A stretch of 64,000 bases of DNA from NCBI GenBank assembly GCA_020633415.1, contig JACKDQ010000008.1:124001-188000 (forward strand), in the 5' to 3' direction. Shown here piece by piece: positions 42,343-51,046 of the stretch (the first letter of the stretch is position 1; each line of letters begins with the position of its first letter). The position numbers and the translations under genes are program-made. The notes beneath the pieces were generated by a model. It was not told the DNA's origin. It did no database searches and saw only the letters and a list, made by a program, of their open reading frames with translations. The stretch comes from Deltaproteobacteria bacterium (GTDB taxonomy: Bacteria; Myxococcota_A; Polyangia; GCA-2747355).

Positions 42343-43392
42343 ATGGTACTCAGTCAGCGCGCTCGGCGAATGGTCAAGTGGGTCGGCTATCCCCTGTTTG
42401 CCCTGCTGTCATTTTTGATCTGCCTATACGTCGTCTTCCCTTACGATCGGCTCAATGATTGGCTCTGCGAGAGTTTTGCGGCCAGCGGCGCTGGTACGAT
42501 GTCGATTGGCAGCATCGGTCCCAGTCCGCTGGCAGGAGTTGCGCTCGAGGACGTGCAAATAACTCTGGCGCCGCCGACCCCACGTCTCCAGCTGCCGCCA
42601 AGCCTGGGAGGCAAGGCGAGCGCGCCTCCGATGCCAGAAAAGCGCGCCAAGCCGACGCGTATCCGCATCGATCGCGCCAAGGTTAAGGTGGGTCTGCTTG
42701 CGCTGATCACCGGCGAGCTAAAGCTTGAGCTCGACGCAACCGTCTTCGGCGGCGGACTGAGCGGAACGGTCACGCTCGGCGATCACGGAAGCTTTGAAAC
42801 GGACTTGGACCTTGAGGGGGTCAAGCTCGCGCAGCTTGGACGGCTGCCCCAAGTCAAAGAGGCGTTTTCGTTGCCGCTGCAGGGAGAGTTGGCGACGACG
42901 ATCAAGCTGAATGTTCCGCGCGGCAGGTGGGGACGATCCTCGGGCGAGGTCAGATTGAAGTGCAGCGAGCTTTCTGTGGGCAAGGGCAAGATCAAGGTGC
43001 CCAGCGACCCGTTCCTTAAGCACGGCGTAACGTTGCCGCGCGTGCGCTTGGGAACATTAGAGGGAACCTTCAACATCGACCGCGGCCAGGTCACGCTGGG
43101 TGGGTTTCAGTCGAGCTCGCCAGACCTAAAGCTGTTTGCTGAGGGAAGCATCAGACTCGTTGATCCGTTGCCATTTTCCAGCCTCGCCATCTACCTGCGC
43201 TTCAAGATCGATGAGCAACTCAAACAGCGTGAGACCACCTTGGACTTGCTGGAGAAGGGGTTTCTCAAAGGTAAGCGTGCCGACGGATTCCTTGGCCTGA
43301 TGCTGCGCGGCAGCTTTCGCCGCATGAGCCCGCCGCTTCCCACGCCGATTGCACCGCCGCCGCCCGCGGCGGCACGTCGAGGCGCACCGTAG
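42343..43392 (+). CDS. gspN: Type II secretion protein GspN-like
   Basis: 349 residues with an N-terminal membrane segment (about 15-32, LFALLSFLICLYVVFP) and a long periplasmic beta-rich part with AsmA-like repeats (MSIGSIGPSPLAGVALEDVQI; GGGLSGTVTLGDHGSFETDLD). This fits the GspN family, which has an uncertain structural role in T2SS and is missing from many species. It is the last gene of the run and is followed by a convergent gene 25 bases later. A Pro/Ala tail ends the protein. Confidence 0.82.
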   Translation: MVLSQRARRMVKWVGYPLFALLSFLICLYVVFPYDRLNDWLCESFAASGAGTMSIGSIGPSPLAGVALEDVQITLAPPTPRLQLPPSLGGKASAPPMPEKRAKPTRIRIDRAKVKVGLLALITGELKLELDATVFGGGLSGTVTLGDHGSFETDLDLEGVKLAQLGRLPQVKEAFSLPLQGELATTIKLNVPRGRWGRSSGEVRLKCSELSVGKGKIKVPSDPFLKHGVTLPRVRLGTLEGTFNIDRGQVTLGGFQSSSPDLKLFAEGSIRLVDPLPFSSLAIYLRFKIDEQLKQRETTLDLLEKGFLKGKRADGFLGLMLRGSFRRMSPPLPTPIAPPPPAAARRGAP

Positions 43393-43417
43393 CACCGTCT
43401 GAAGCGTGGCCAGCCTG

Positions 43418-44734
43418 CTACGGGCCGAACTTGCCGTGTTTGGCTTCAGCTACGCGTAATTGGTCAAAGAATGTCGACTTGGGGATCTGCAGTAATGACG
43501 CTGCTGCCGAGCGGTTCCCACCCGTTTGCTCAAGTGCATAGCGAAAGACATCGTGGCGGATTTCGCTGAAGCTGCGTCCGCTAACCTTGATCGTTCCCTC
43601 TTCGCGGGCTGATCTGATCGCAGCAACCGGCGTCATCGTGAAGTCCGCTGCTCGCAGCACTGCGTTGCCATTGACGACAGCGCGAGCGACCGCATGTCGG
43701 AGAGCGCGCACGTTCCCCTCCCAATCTTGAGTCGTCAACCAGCTAATTGCGTCTGGCGCTAGCGCGACGCCGTTGCCACCCTCGACCTGAGAGAGAAAAT
43801 GTTCGGCGAGCAAAGCGATATCCGATCTTCTGGCGCGCAGCGGCGGCAAGCTGATCACACAGACCGCGAGGCGATGGTAGAGGTCGCTACGAAATCGCTG
43901 CTCGGCCGCGTCGCGATCAAGGTTACGGTGCGTTGCCGCGACGACGCGGATATCCACGTTGATCGAGCGATCGCCACCGACGGGCCGAACGCGGCGTTGC
44001 TCGAGCGCGCGCAAGAGTTTGGGCTGAAGCTCAAGCGGCATCTCGCCGATTTCATCGAGAAAGAGCGTGCCGCCATCAGCGCGGCCAAACGCGCCGGTAT
44101 AATTCTGATCGGCGCCGGTAAACGCTCCGCGAACATGGCCAAAGAGTTCGCTCTCGGCCAAGTCATGCGGGATCGCTGCGCAGTTGATCGCCTCGAAAGG
44201 ACCGTCGCGTCGGCCGCTCGCTTCGTGCAGTGCCTGGGCGACGATTTCCTTGCCGGTGCCGGTTTCGCCACTGATCAGCACTGGGTGGGTGGTAGGTCCG
44301 AGTTTTTCGATCTCTTGATGGACGCGGATCATTGCGGGGTGCAGACCGATCAGTGCCGCACGCGCTAAGCTCGGTGAACCGGAGAGCCGAAGCTGCGTTC
44401 TACCGACCCGCAGCCGGGAGCCATGTCGCAGTTTTGCTCGCTCCACCTGAGTGTTGTCGATCCAGGTGCCGTTGCGGCTTCCACGATCGTGAAGCACCAA
44501 TCCGTCTTTGTCGGTCAGCGATAGCTCGCAGTGGTAACGCGAAACGTACGGATCGTCGTTGATGACGATGTCGTTGTCCTTGGCGTTACCGATGCTCCAT
44601 GACGATGCGCCGCTGAGCGGAAACTCCTTTCTGGTGCCTTCAACCTGCAGCACCAGACTCTTCTTCTCACACGCGGTTTTTTGGTGATCGTCTACCCTTC
44701 GGCGCTGGGCGTCGCGCGTCTTGTGGCGTTGCAT
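43418..44734 (-). CDS. FHA-domain sigma-54 activator
   Basis: 438 residues. The ATG at 44734 follows GGAGG (the frame extends to a GTG at 44749). The FHA domain (about 20-110) has SRYHCEL and SRNGTW, the residues that bind phosphothreonine. The AAA+ domain follows directly with GETGTGKE, RGAFTGAD (sigma-54 contact) and GGTLFLDE. The C-terminal helix-turn-helix reads ASLLQIPKSTFFDQL. Such activators are controlled by Ser/Thr kinases rather than histidine kinases. It converges on gspN, so it flanks the secretion operon on the opposite side from the NtrC-type regulator. Its target promoter is unknown. Confidence 0.9.
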   Translation of the reverse strand: MQRHKTRDAQRRRVDDHQKTACEKKSLVLQVEGTRKEFPLSGASSWSIGNAKDNDIVINDDPYVSRYHCELSLTDKDGLVLHDRGSRNGTWIDNTQVERAKLRHGSRLRVGRTQLRLSGSPSLARAALIGLHPAMIRVHQEIEKLGPTTHPVLISGETGTGKEIVAQALHEASGRRDGPFEAINCAAIPHDLAESELFGHVRGAFTGADQNYTGAFGRADGGTLFLDEIGEMPLELQPKLLRALEQRRVRPVGGDRSINVDIRVVAATHRNLDRDAAEQRFRSDLYHRLAVCVISLPPLRARRSDIALLAEHFLSQVEGGNGVALAPDAISWLTTQDWEGNVRALRHAVARAVVNGNAVLRAADFTMTPVAAIRSAREEGTIKVSGRSFSEIRHDVFRYALEQTGGNRSAAASLLQIPKSTFFDQLRVAEAKHGKFGP

Positions 44735-44829
44735 CCTTTCGTCCTCCACCTTTCCGGTGCAGGGCGTTATCGGGACGACAAACAGCTTGTTGCTGATCGA
44801 AAGTGCGGGGGGCGACTAGTGGCGCCCTA

Positions 44830-45597
44830 CTAGATCGCGAGAAGTGCTGTCAGATGCTGCTTCTGCCAAGCATTAGCTTGGGCGTAGTTTTCGTAGCTTC
44901 GCTCGGCGGAGGTAAAGGTGGGGCCATGAAATTCGTTGCGACCATTGACCCGACGCACCGGGTGAACTGCGTGTAACATCTCGTGAAACACCACCCACTC
45001 GAGGTAAAAGGCTGGGACCCACGGGCGGTCAAGCCCTGGGTGAATACGAATCAGCTGATCTTCCACGCAGTAGCTACCGAGTCTTACCGAGCGACGTGGC
45101 CCGAAGCTTTGCGTACGGCGACCCCAGGATATCTGCGCCGTAACCTGGCCCTCGAAGTATCGAGCGTTGATTCGGTCAAACACTTCCTGCAGATCGAACA
45201 CCTTGCCATCGGTGCGAAGCACTGCGTTTCGCGAACGCGGCTCGCTCGCGGGCAACTGGTCTTCAACTGCCTCAATGTAGACCTGGAGTTGATCGACCGC
45301 GTCGGCGTCGTCGAACTCGATGTAGCGCGCCAGTGCATCGAGCACCGAATCCGGTGCCTCACAGAAAACGCGATGCAAGCGTACCGCATAATGTCGGCGC
45401 TTGACCTGGCGCCGGACCGATAGCATCACGGCGCGGTTCTCGGTCAAGGTCAGCATCAGCTCGCCATCGATCCGGGGAGCGAGGGCTTGGCGGAGGGTCG
45501 CTTCCTGTCGGGCTCGGTGAGCTGGGCCCAGCGGCAATTCCCGCGGAGAATTGGGTGAGGTCGCTGTACCACTTCGGGTCCGCCTCAATCGATCCAT
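44830..45597 (-). CDS. SprT-like metallopeptidase domain protein
   Basis: 255 residues. The C-terminal half (about 130-255) is SprT-like: a helix with NARYFEGQV, the strand ISWGRRTQSFGPRRSVRLGSY, then the zinc-binding HEMLHAV (HExxH) and HGPTF, which may give the third ligand. The N-terminal half has no recognised domain. SprT-like proteins include Spartan proteases that act on DNA-protein crosslinks, as well as many uncharacterised bacterial members. It has its own promoter-like sequence upstream, in the interval between it and queG. Confidence 0.78.
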   Translation of the reverse strand: MDRLRRTRSGTATSPNSPRELPLGPAHRARQEATLRQALAPRIDGELMLTLTENRAVMLSVRRQVKRRHYAVRLHRVFCEAPDSVLDALARYIEFDDADAVDQLQVYIEAVEDQLPASEPRSRNAVLRTDGKVFDLQEVFDRINARYFEGQVTAQISWGRRTQSFGPRRSVRLGSYCVEDQLIRIHPGLDRPWVPAFYLEWVVFHEMLHAVHPVRRVNGRNEFHGPTFTSAERSYENYAQANAWQKQHLTALLAI

Positions 45598-45710
45598 CCC
45601 GGATCCAACCGGGAGCAGTTGCGCCGTCGTGCCCAGCGTTGCCTCCTTGGCAAACAGATCGTGATTTCGATCATTTGTCGCTGCTGATGCTGCTCAACCG
45701 CGACAAGGAA

Positions 45711-45740
45711 AGTATAAGATCGGTTTCTCGGCCCGATCAA
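45711..45740 (-). promoter_or_regulatory. Sigma-70-like promoter of the SprT-like gene
   Basis: On the minus strand TTGATC (45740-45735) and TATACT (45716-45711) are separated by 18 bases. They match the sigma-70 hexamers at 4/6 and 5/6 positions, about 110 bases before the gene start. No transcription data; the call is by eye. Confidence 0.4.
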
Positions 45741-45769
45741 ACTTTCGTACCCAAACTCACGTTGGCGCC

Positions 45770-46756
45770 CTAAGTGGGTGAAGTGCGATCTCGACGCCGA
45801 TGTCGCTGGTTGTCGTCGACGATTTGCGCATTACGCTGCCACATCGGGCGTGGCGTGCGGTTGAACGCCCTGTCTCGGACGAATCGCCTGTATGATGATG
45901 ATTTTATTAGTGAAAGTTCGGGAAGCGGCAGCGTCGCTGGCCCACTCAGCATCGGCTCAACTGCAGCGCCGGGGCGCGCGTTGAACGGACAAACTTCCTG
46001 ACAGATGTCGCAACCGAACACCCAGTCGCCGATTTGCCGTCGCAACTCGGGTGAGATCTCGCCACGCTTCTCGATCGTTAGGTAGCTGATGCAGCGACGG
46101 GCGTCGAGCTGACGCTCACTGACCAACGCCGCGGTAGGACAAGCTTTCAGGCACAGGTCGCAGCTGCCGCAGCGAGAAGGTTGTCGCTCGTTTGCTGGCA
46201 AGGCGATCGAAAGCAGCAGGGTTCCGAGTACGGTATAGGAACCGATGCCCGGCGTGATCAGCATCGTGTTCTTGCCGATAAAACCGAGACCCGCGGCCTC
46301 GGCGAGCTCACGTTCCAACAGCGGCGCACTGTCGACGGCCACGCGGTAGCTCAGCGGCTCGAGATATCGCTCGCGCAGCGCCGCTACGAGTTGCTCGATC
46401 CGTTGTCGCAGCAATCTGTGGTAGTCCTGCCCGCGCGCATAACGTGCCACACGACCCTCTCCAGGCCTTGTCGCTGGATCGCTGCCACCGCTGTAGGCCA
46501 TCGCCAGAACGACGGCGCTCTGCGCATCTGGCAGCAGCAGCCGCGGATCACGCCGCAGCGCTACGTTGCGCTCCAGAAATCGCATCTCTCCGTGCTGTCC
46601 GGCGGCGAGCCACGTTTCAAACCGCTCAAAGCGCTCGCTCGGCTGTGCGCGGCAGACACCGACAGCGACGAAGCCCAGCTCACTGGCCAGTTGCCGGATA
46701 GTTTCCACCAGGGCGGTGGCGCTTTCGCGCTTGGTCGCTCGGCCGTCCGAGGTCAT
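45770..46756 (-). CDS. queG: Epoxyqueuosine reductase QueG
   Basis: 328 residues with the QueG layout: an N-terminal domain with VGVCRAQPSERFERFETWLAAGQHG, a central cobalamin-binding region (YARGQDYHRLLRQR, VDSAPLLERELAEAAGLGFIGKNTMLI), and two [4Fe-4S] motifs, CGSCDLCLKACP and CDICQEVCPF. It carries out the last step of queuosine synthesis on tRNA, reducing epoxyqueuosine. The family residue Asp in VDSAPLLER is present. It lies 9 bases downstream of the RnfC-like gene on the same strand. Confidence 0.95.
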   Translation of the reverse strand: MTSDGRATKRESATALVETIRQLASELGFVAVGVCRAQPSERFERFETWLAAGQHGEMRFLERNVALRRDPRLLLPDAQSAVVLAMAYSGGSDPATRPGEGRVARYARGQDYHRLLRQRIEQLVAALRERYLEPLSYRVAVDSAPLLERELAEAAGLGFIGKNTMLITPGIGSYTVLGTLLLSIALPANERQPSRCGSCDLCLKACPTAALVSERQLDARRCISYLTIEKRGEISPELRRQIGDWVFGCDICQEVCPFNARPGAAVEPMLSGPATLPLPELSLIKSSSYRRFVRDRAFNRTPRPMWQRNAQIVDDNQRHRRRDRTSPT

Positions 46757-46765
46757 CGCCGTAAG

Positions 46766-48025
46766 CTAGCGCAGCTCGACGAGCAGCGTTTGGTCATCTG
46801 CCGCACAAACGATTCCCGGGCCCGGCGCGAAGATGTCCGGGGTTTGTTCGCCGCGGGCGATACGTGCGGCGGTGTCGAAGCGCTGTCCGACTGCCACGGT
46901 CGCCCATCGTTTGGCGCCCGCCTTGAGAACGAGCGGCAAGCGCAAGCGTTTGGGGATCAGCGTTCGGTGCGGCAGCTGCGCTGGCTGTTGGGCCGTTAGT
47001 CCAAGGCGCGCGGTAAGCGTTTCGATCGGCAGGCGTCGCAGCGGGCGCTCGACGATCGGCGTTAGCTGCTGATCGGCTGGCGTTGCCAAACGAAAACTTC
47101 GGCGGCGCAACTCCTCGGCGAGCTGGTGGGCAACGGAACGGGGGGCGAGGCCTGCGGGGCAGGTTACGTCGCAGACGCCGCATCCCGAACAACCGAGTAC
47201 CATTGCGCTCGTGCTATCGGCTTGTCCGTTCATCAACAGATGCGGTTGCAGTGTGCCGCCGTTGATGAAGTCCGGACAGGTGTCGGTGCACACGCGGCAG
47301 CTGACACAGGCGCTGGTTGCGCGGGCGAGCTGATTGTGCGCGGGTACCGTCGCACGGACCAGCAACGGATGTCGGTGTGAGAGCACGTAGAGGACGCGCG
47401 TATCGAGATCAACAGCATCGTTTTCGTTGACCAAGTTGCCGTGAAGCGGATCGTTTTGCCTGACGGCGTGGCCGAGGGGCGCTCCGCCGACGAAGGCGAC
47501 GATCTCGCCGATGGGTGTGCCGATCGGCAGGCTGATCAGCGCTGGTCTGTCGACTTCGCCGACCACCGCGATCGTGCGCCAGGCCGTCGGCTGCTTCGTC
47601 GAGAGCGCTGCGATGTCGATCAGCGTCTGGCTATCGACTACACTGATCTGCGAGGTGGCCACGGGTTGCAGCACGCCAGCGTTGATTAGGTCACAAACGA
47701 TGGCGTTGTGATCGAGCGGGTAGGCCGCGGGAATGCGGATTGCTTCGATTGGCGTGGCGGCAATACGTCGACGAAAATCCTCTAGCTGGCTCCACCAGTC
47801 TTCGCGGATGGCGAGTAGTATACGGCTGGCGTGCTGCGCGAGCGCCAGGGCGGCCACGCCGCGCAGCAGCGTTTCGCCCGCGCTAAGTGCGAGGTCGAGT
47901 TCGCAGCTGGTCAGCGGCCAAGGATCAGCGATACGTCCGACCAGTAAGCCACGAGGGGGGCCCAGGGGCTGGCCGGCCAAATCAGTCAGTGCCGCCGGTA
48001 CTAGGCGCTCATTGATCAGCTGCAT
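46766..48025 (-). CDS. RnfC/PduS-like iron-sulfur protein
   Basis: 419 residues. The middle shows the NADH-dehydrogenase/SLBB-type sequence (GEVDRPALISLPIGTPIGEIVAFVGG), then two ferredoxin-type [4Fe-4S] motifs, CVSCRVCTDTCP and CSGCGVCDVTCP. RnfC of the Rnf complex and PduS share these parts; the full FMN/NADH-binding N-terminal GxGxxG of RnfC is not obvious. No other rnf genes (A, B, D, E, G) are visible nearby, so an Rnf complex is not shown. It may serve as an electron carrier for another enzyme. It reads divergently from the GlcD-like oxidase, whose start is 57 bases away. Confidence 0.75.
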   Translation of the reverse strand: MQLINERLVPAALTDLAGQPLGPPRGLLVGRIADPWPLTSCELDLALSAGETLLRGVAALALAQHASRILLAIREDWWSQLEDFRRRIAATPIEAIRIPAAYPLDHNAIVCDLINAGVLQPVATSQISVVDSQTLIDIAALSTKQPTAWRTIAVVGEVDRPALISLPIGTPIGEIVAFVGGAPLGHAVRQNDPLHGNLVNENDAVDLDTRVLYVLSHRHPLLVRATVPAHNQLARATSACVSCRVCTDTCPDFINGGTLQPHLLMNGQADSTSAMVLGCSGCGVCDVTCPAGLAPRSVAHQLAEELRRRSFRLATPADQQLTPIVERPLRRLPIETLTARLGLTAQQPAQLPHRTLIPKRLRLPLVLKAGAKRWATVAVGQRFDTAARIARGEQTPDIFAPGPGIVCAADDQTLLVELR

Positions 48026-48082
48026 CGTTTCCGTTTATCGAGGCTCGGCAGGGCTGTCAATGCACAGCGCTGCCGATGCGCT

Positions 48083-49471
48083 ATGATGGCTCCGATGGAT
48101 GAGCGCCTTTGCCACAGATTGGAGCAGCTGCTCGGGGCCACAGCGCTGCCGCGCGAGGCGGCGTTGTATCAGGCCTGCGCTCGCGACGAGTCCAACTTGG
48201 GAAGCTATCCGCCCGACGCTGTTGTCGTTCCCGCAGATGCGCGGGAGTTGGCGTTGTTGTTGGAGTTTGCAGGGGCCGAAGGCGTTCCGGTCACGCCCCG
48301 TGGTGCCGGTACGGGCAAGAGCGGCGGCGCACTGGCTGTCCGTGGCGGGATCGTCGTCAGCACGGCACGGATGAATCGGCTGCTCGAGATCGATGAAGCG
48401 GACCTTGTTGCGGTGGTCGAACCGGGGTTGATCACGGGGGCGCTTTGCGAAGCGGTGCAGGAGCGTGGCCTTTTTTATCCACCCGACCCGGCCAGCTTGC
48501 TCAGTTGTTCGCTTGGCGGCAACGTTGCGGAAAACGCTGGTGGTCCGCGTGCATTCAAATACGGCGTAACGCGCCACTACACCCTCGCCCTCGAGGTTGC
48601 ATTGATCGGCGGACAGCGCTTGTCGCTGGGTCGGCGGTCGACCAAGTCCGTTACGGGCTACGACCTCGTCGGCCTGATGGTTGGCAGCGAGGGGACGCTT
48701 GGTGTGATCAGCAAGATCACCTTGCGGCTGATTCCCTTGCCGATGCAGCAGCAGCTGTTCGTGGCGATGTTCGACGATGCGGTTGCTGCGGGCACGGCGG
48801 TTACGCGATTGGTCACGGCGGGTGTGCGGCCATCAGCGATGGAGCTGTTAGACGCACAAATTGTCGAGCATCTGCGTCAGTCTGGTCGCTGGTCGGCCCG
48901 CGGGCAGGTTGGAGCGATATTGATGGTCGAGCTCGATGGGCCCGAAGAAGGGGCGGTCGAACGTCTAGAGCGGGCGGCCGGTTTGACCGAGAGCGCTGGT
49001 GCGAGCGAGGTCGTGGTGGCCACCGACGCTGGGCGCTGCCGGGCGCTTTGGGAGATGCGGCGGCAGGTCAGCGTGATGTTGCGCGATGCGTGCCCCCACA
49101 AACTATCAGAAGATATCGCTGTACCGTGCGGAGCGCTCCCGGAGATGTTGCGCAGGCTCGATCGGATCGCCGTCGACCATCAGCTGGAGGTCGCCGCTTA
49201 TGGACACGCGGGCGATGGCAATCTTCACGTCAATATCCTAAGCCCAGAGCCGCTGGAGCCAGCGTCGCGCGACGCGGTGTTGCTCGCGATCTTTCGTGCG
49301 GCGATTTCGCTCGGTGGGACGCTCAGCGGGGAGCACGGTATCGGGCTGGCAAAACGCGATTTCCTCCCGCTCGAGCAAGAGGCCGGGCAGATCGCTGTGC
49401 AGCGCCAGCTCAAGCGGGTCTTTGACCCCCAAGAGCTGCTAAACCCCGGAAAGATCTTTCCAGATGCTTGA
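48083..49471 (+). CDS. FAD-linked oxidase, GlcD-like
   Basis: 462 residues of the FAD-PCMH / oxidase C-terminal family (glycolate or D-lactate dehydrogenase type). The FAD site shows TPRGAGTGKSGGA, SLGGNVAENAGGPRAFKYG and VGSEGTLGVISKITLRL; the C-terminal domain has the metal and substrate-binding AYGHAGDGNLHVNI and GGTLSGEHGIGLAKRDFLP. It oxidises a 2-hydroxy acid. The start could also be the ATG at 48095, since three ATGs occur close together. The Fe-S protein divergent from it could be its electron acceptor; no glcE/glcF genes are seen. Confidence 0.85.
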   Translation: MMAPMDERLCHRLEQLLGATALPREAALYQACARDESNLGSYPPDAVVVPADARELALLLEFAGAEGVPVTPRGAGTGKSGGALAVRGGIVVSTARMNRLLEIDEADLVAVVEPGLITGALCEAVQERGLFYPPDPASLLSCSLGGNVAENAGGPRAFKYGVTRHYTLALEVALIGGQRLSLGRRSTKSVTGYDLVGLMVGSEGTLGVISKITLRLIPLPMQQQLFVAMFDDAVAAGTAVTRLVTAGVRPSAMELLDAQIVEHLRQSGRWSARGQVGAILMVELDGPEEGAVERLERAAGLTESAGASEVVVATDAGRCRALWEMRRQVSVMLRDACPHKLSEDIAVPCGALPEMLRRLDRIAVDHQLEVAAYGHAGDGNLHVNILSPEPLEPASRDAVLLAIFRAAISLGGTLSGEHGIGLAKRDFLPLEQEAGQIAVQRQLKRVFDPQELLNPGKIFPDA

Positions 49472-49502
49472 CATCATTGAGCGGTAGGCGGACATTGCAG
49501 CG

Positions 49503-51041
49503 ATGATCGAAGGTCTGATCATAGCGATGGCGCTGCTGGCCGGGGCGGTATGTGCCGTGGTTTGGGCCAAGCGCGCGCGTCAACGCCGTCTCAGCGAGGT
49601 CGCGGCCCAAGCGGAAAAGCATCGCCAGCAGGCTGAGTTGGACGTGCGACAGGTGCGCGAGCAGGCCGAGCGGGATGTCGCCGAGCAGGCAACCCAAGCC
49701 CAGCGCACAGTTGAGCAAGAGCAGCTGGTATTTGCCGAAGAGCAGCGTCGGGTCGAGTCGCTATTGCAGCGCAAGTCGAAGCGGATTGAGCAACGCGAGG
49801 CCCAGCTGGAGCAACGCGAGGGCGAGGTCGATCGGCGTTATCGAGAACTTCGCGAGCTGCGACGTCAAACCAAAGACATTCGCGATGCTGCGCGCGAGCG
49901 CCGTGAAGCTCGCACGCGGGCGTTGGAGGAGCGCGCTGCCGAGACGGCCGCTGAAGTTGCGCAGTCGATGGCCGACCGGATGGTTGAAGAGGTCCGCTCC
50001 GAGTGTGCCGATCGCTTGCGAAACCTCGACAGCGGCGCGGAAGAGTTCAATCGCGAGGCCAAGCGCGTGATGTCGATCATCATGCAGCGTTACACCGGTC
50101 ACTGTGTGCGCGAGCGTGGCGCGATGACAATGCAGCTTCCTCAGGGGGCCTGGGACAAGCTTCAAAAAGACAATGCGGAGCTGCTCTCCAAGCTCAGCGA
50201 ATCGACCGATGTGGGGCTGGTGCCTTCCGACGACCAACTCTCGTTGCGTCTGGAGAGCAGCGACGGTGTTGCTCGCGAGACCTGCCGACGGGTGTTGACT
50301 CGCGCCCTGGGTGAGCCGGTGCGCAACGTTGACCAGCTGATCGAAGCGACTCAGACTGCGCTCGAACGCGAGCTGCACGCGCAGGGTAAGGATGCTTTCG
50401 CTCAGCTCGGTTTGCCCCCCGCAGATCCAGAGATCGTTGATCTCGTTGGTCGCTTGAACTATCGCACAAGCTACACCCAAAACCAGTGGCGTCACGCTAT
50501 CGAAGCTGGGCACTTGGCCGGCATGATGGCGCAGGAACTCGGCCTGGCCGGTGAGCTCGCGCGACGTGGTGCATTGCTCCACGACATCGGCAAGGCGTTG
50601 ACGCCGCAGGTCGAAGGGTCGCACGCACTGATCGGTGCAGAGATCGCTCGCCGGACCGGCGAAGACGAGCGCGTGGCCAACGCGATTGGGTATCACCATG
50701 GCGAGGAACCGTGTGGATCTGCGTTCTCGCCGTTGGTCGCTGCCGCCGACGCACTCAGCGGTGGGCGGCCCGGCGCACGACGAGAGATGGCCGAGTCCTA
50801 TGGCGATCGAATTGGCGATCTCGAGCGGCTGGCCGGTGCTTTCCCCGGTGTGGTTGCCGTCCATGCGGTGCAGGCCGGTCGCGAACTGCGGATTATCGTC
50901 GATCACGGTCGCGTTGGTGAGACGGAGCTGGCCGAGCTATCCAGCGAAATTGCGCGCAAAATTTCCGACGAAGTGACCTTCCCGGGGCAGATTCGCGTTA
51001 CGGTGATTCGCGAGTTCTGCGCGACCGAGTACGCCACCTAG
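49503..51041 (+). CDS. rny: Ribonuclease Y
   Basis: 512 residues, matching the RNase Y plan: an N-terminal membrane segment (about 5-22, LIIAMALLAGAVCAVVW), a long charged coiled coil (about 28-190), a KH-like region, and the HD hydrolase domain (about 310-430) with TSYTQNQWRHAIEAGHLAG, ALLHDIGKAL, EGSHALIGAEIA and AIGYHHGEEP. RNase Y starts mRNA turnover by endonucleolytic cuts. The KH part lacks an obvious GxxG loop (it reads QLPQGAWDKLQKD), so RNA binding there may be weak or altered. It ends six bases before the cysteine desulfurase gene. Confidence 0.93.
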   Translation: MIEGLIIAMALLAGAVCAVVWAKRARQRRLSEVAAQAEKHRQQAELDVRQVREQAERDVAEQATQAQRTVEQEQLVFAEEQRRVESLLQRKSKRIEQREAQLEQREGEVDRRYRELRELRRQTKDIRDAARERREARTRALEERAAETAAEVAQSMADRMVEEVRSECADRLRNLDSGAEEFNREAKRVMSIIMQRYTGHCVRERGAMTMQLPQGAWDKLQKDNAELLSKLSESTDVGLVPSDDQLSLRLESSDGVARETCRRVLTRALGEPVRNVDQLIEATQTALERELHAQGKDAFAQLGLPPADPEIVDLVGRLNYRTSYTQNQWRHAIEAGHLAGMMAQELGLAGELARRGALLHDIGKALTPQVEGSHALIGAEIARRTGEDERVANAIGYHHGEEPCGSAFSPLVAAADALSGGRPGARREMAESYGDRIGDLERLAGAFPGVVAVHAVQAGRELRIIVDHGRVGETELAELSSEIARKISDEVTFPGQIRVTVIREFCATEYAT

Positions 51042-51046
51042 ACGCG

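Noticed and set aside
48445..49425. 326-codon ORF overlapping the GlcD-like gene
   Set aside because: It is a Trp/Arg/Ala-rich out-of-frame reading of a gene with clear family motifs.
49761..50906. 381-codon ORF antisense to rny
   Set aside because: Complement of the RNase Y coding sequence; no motif recognised.
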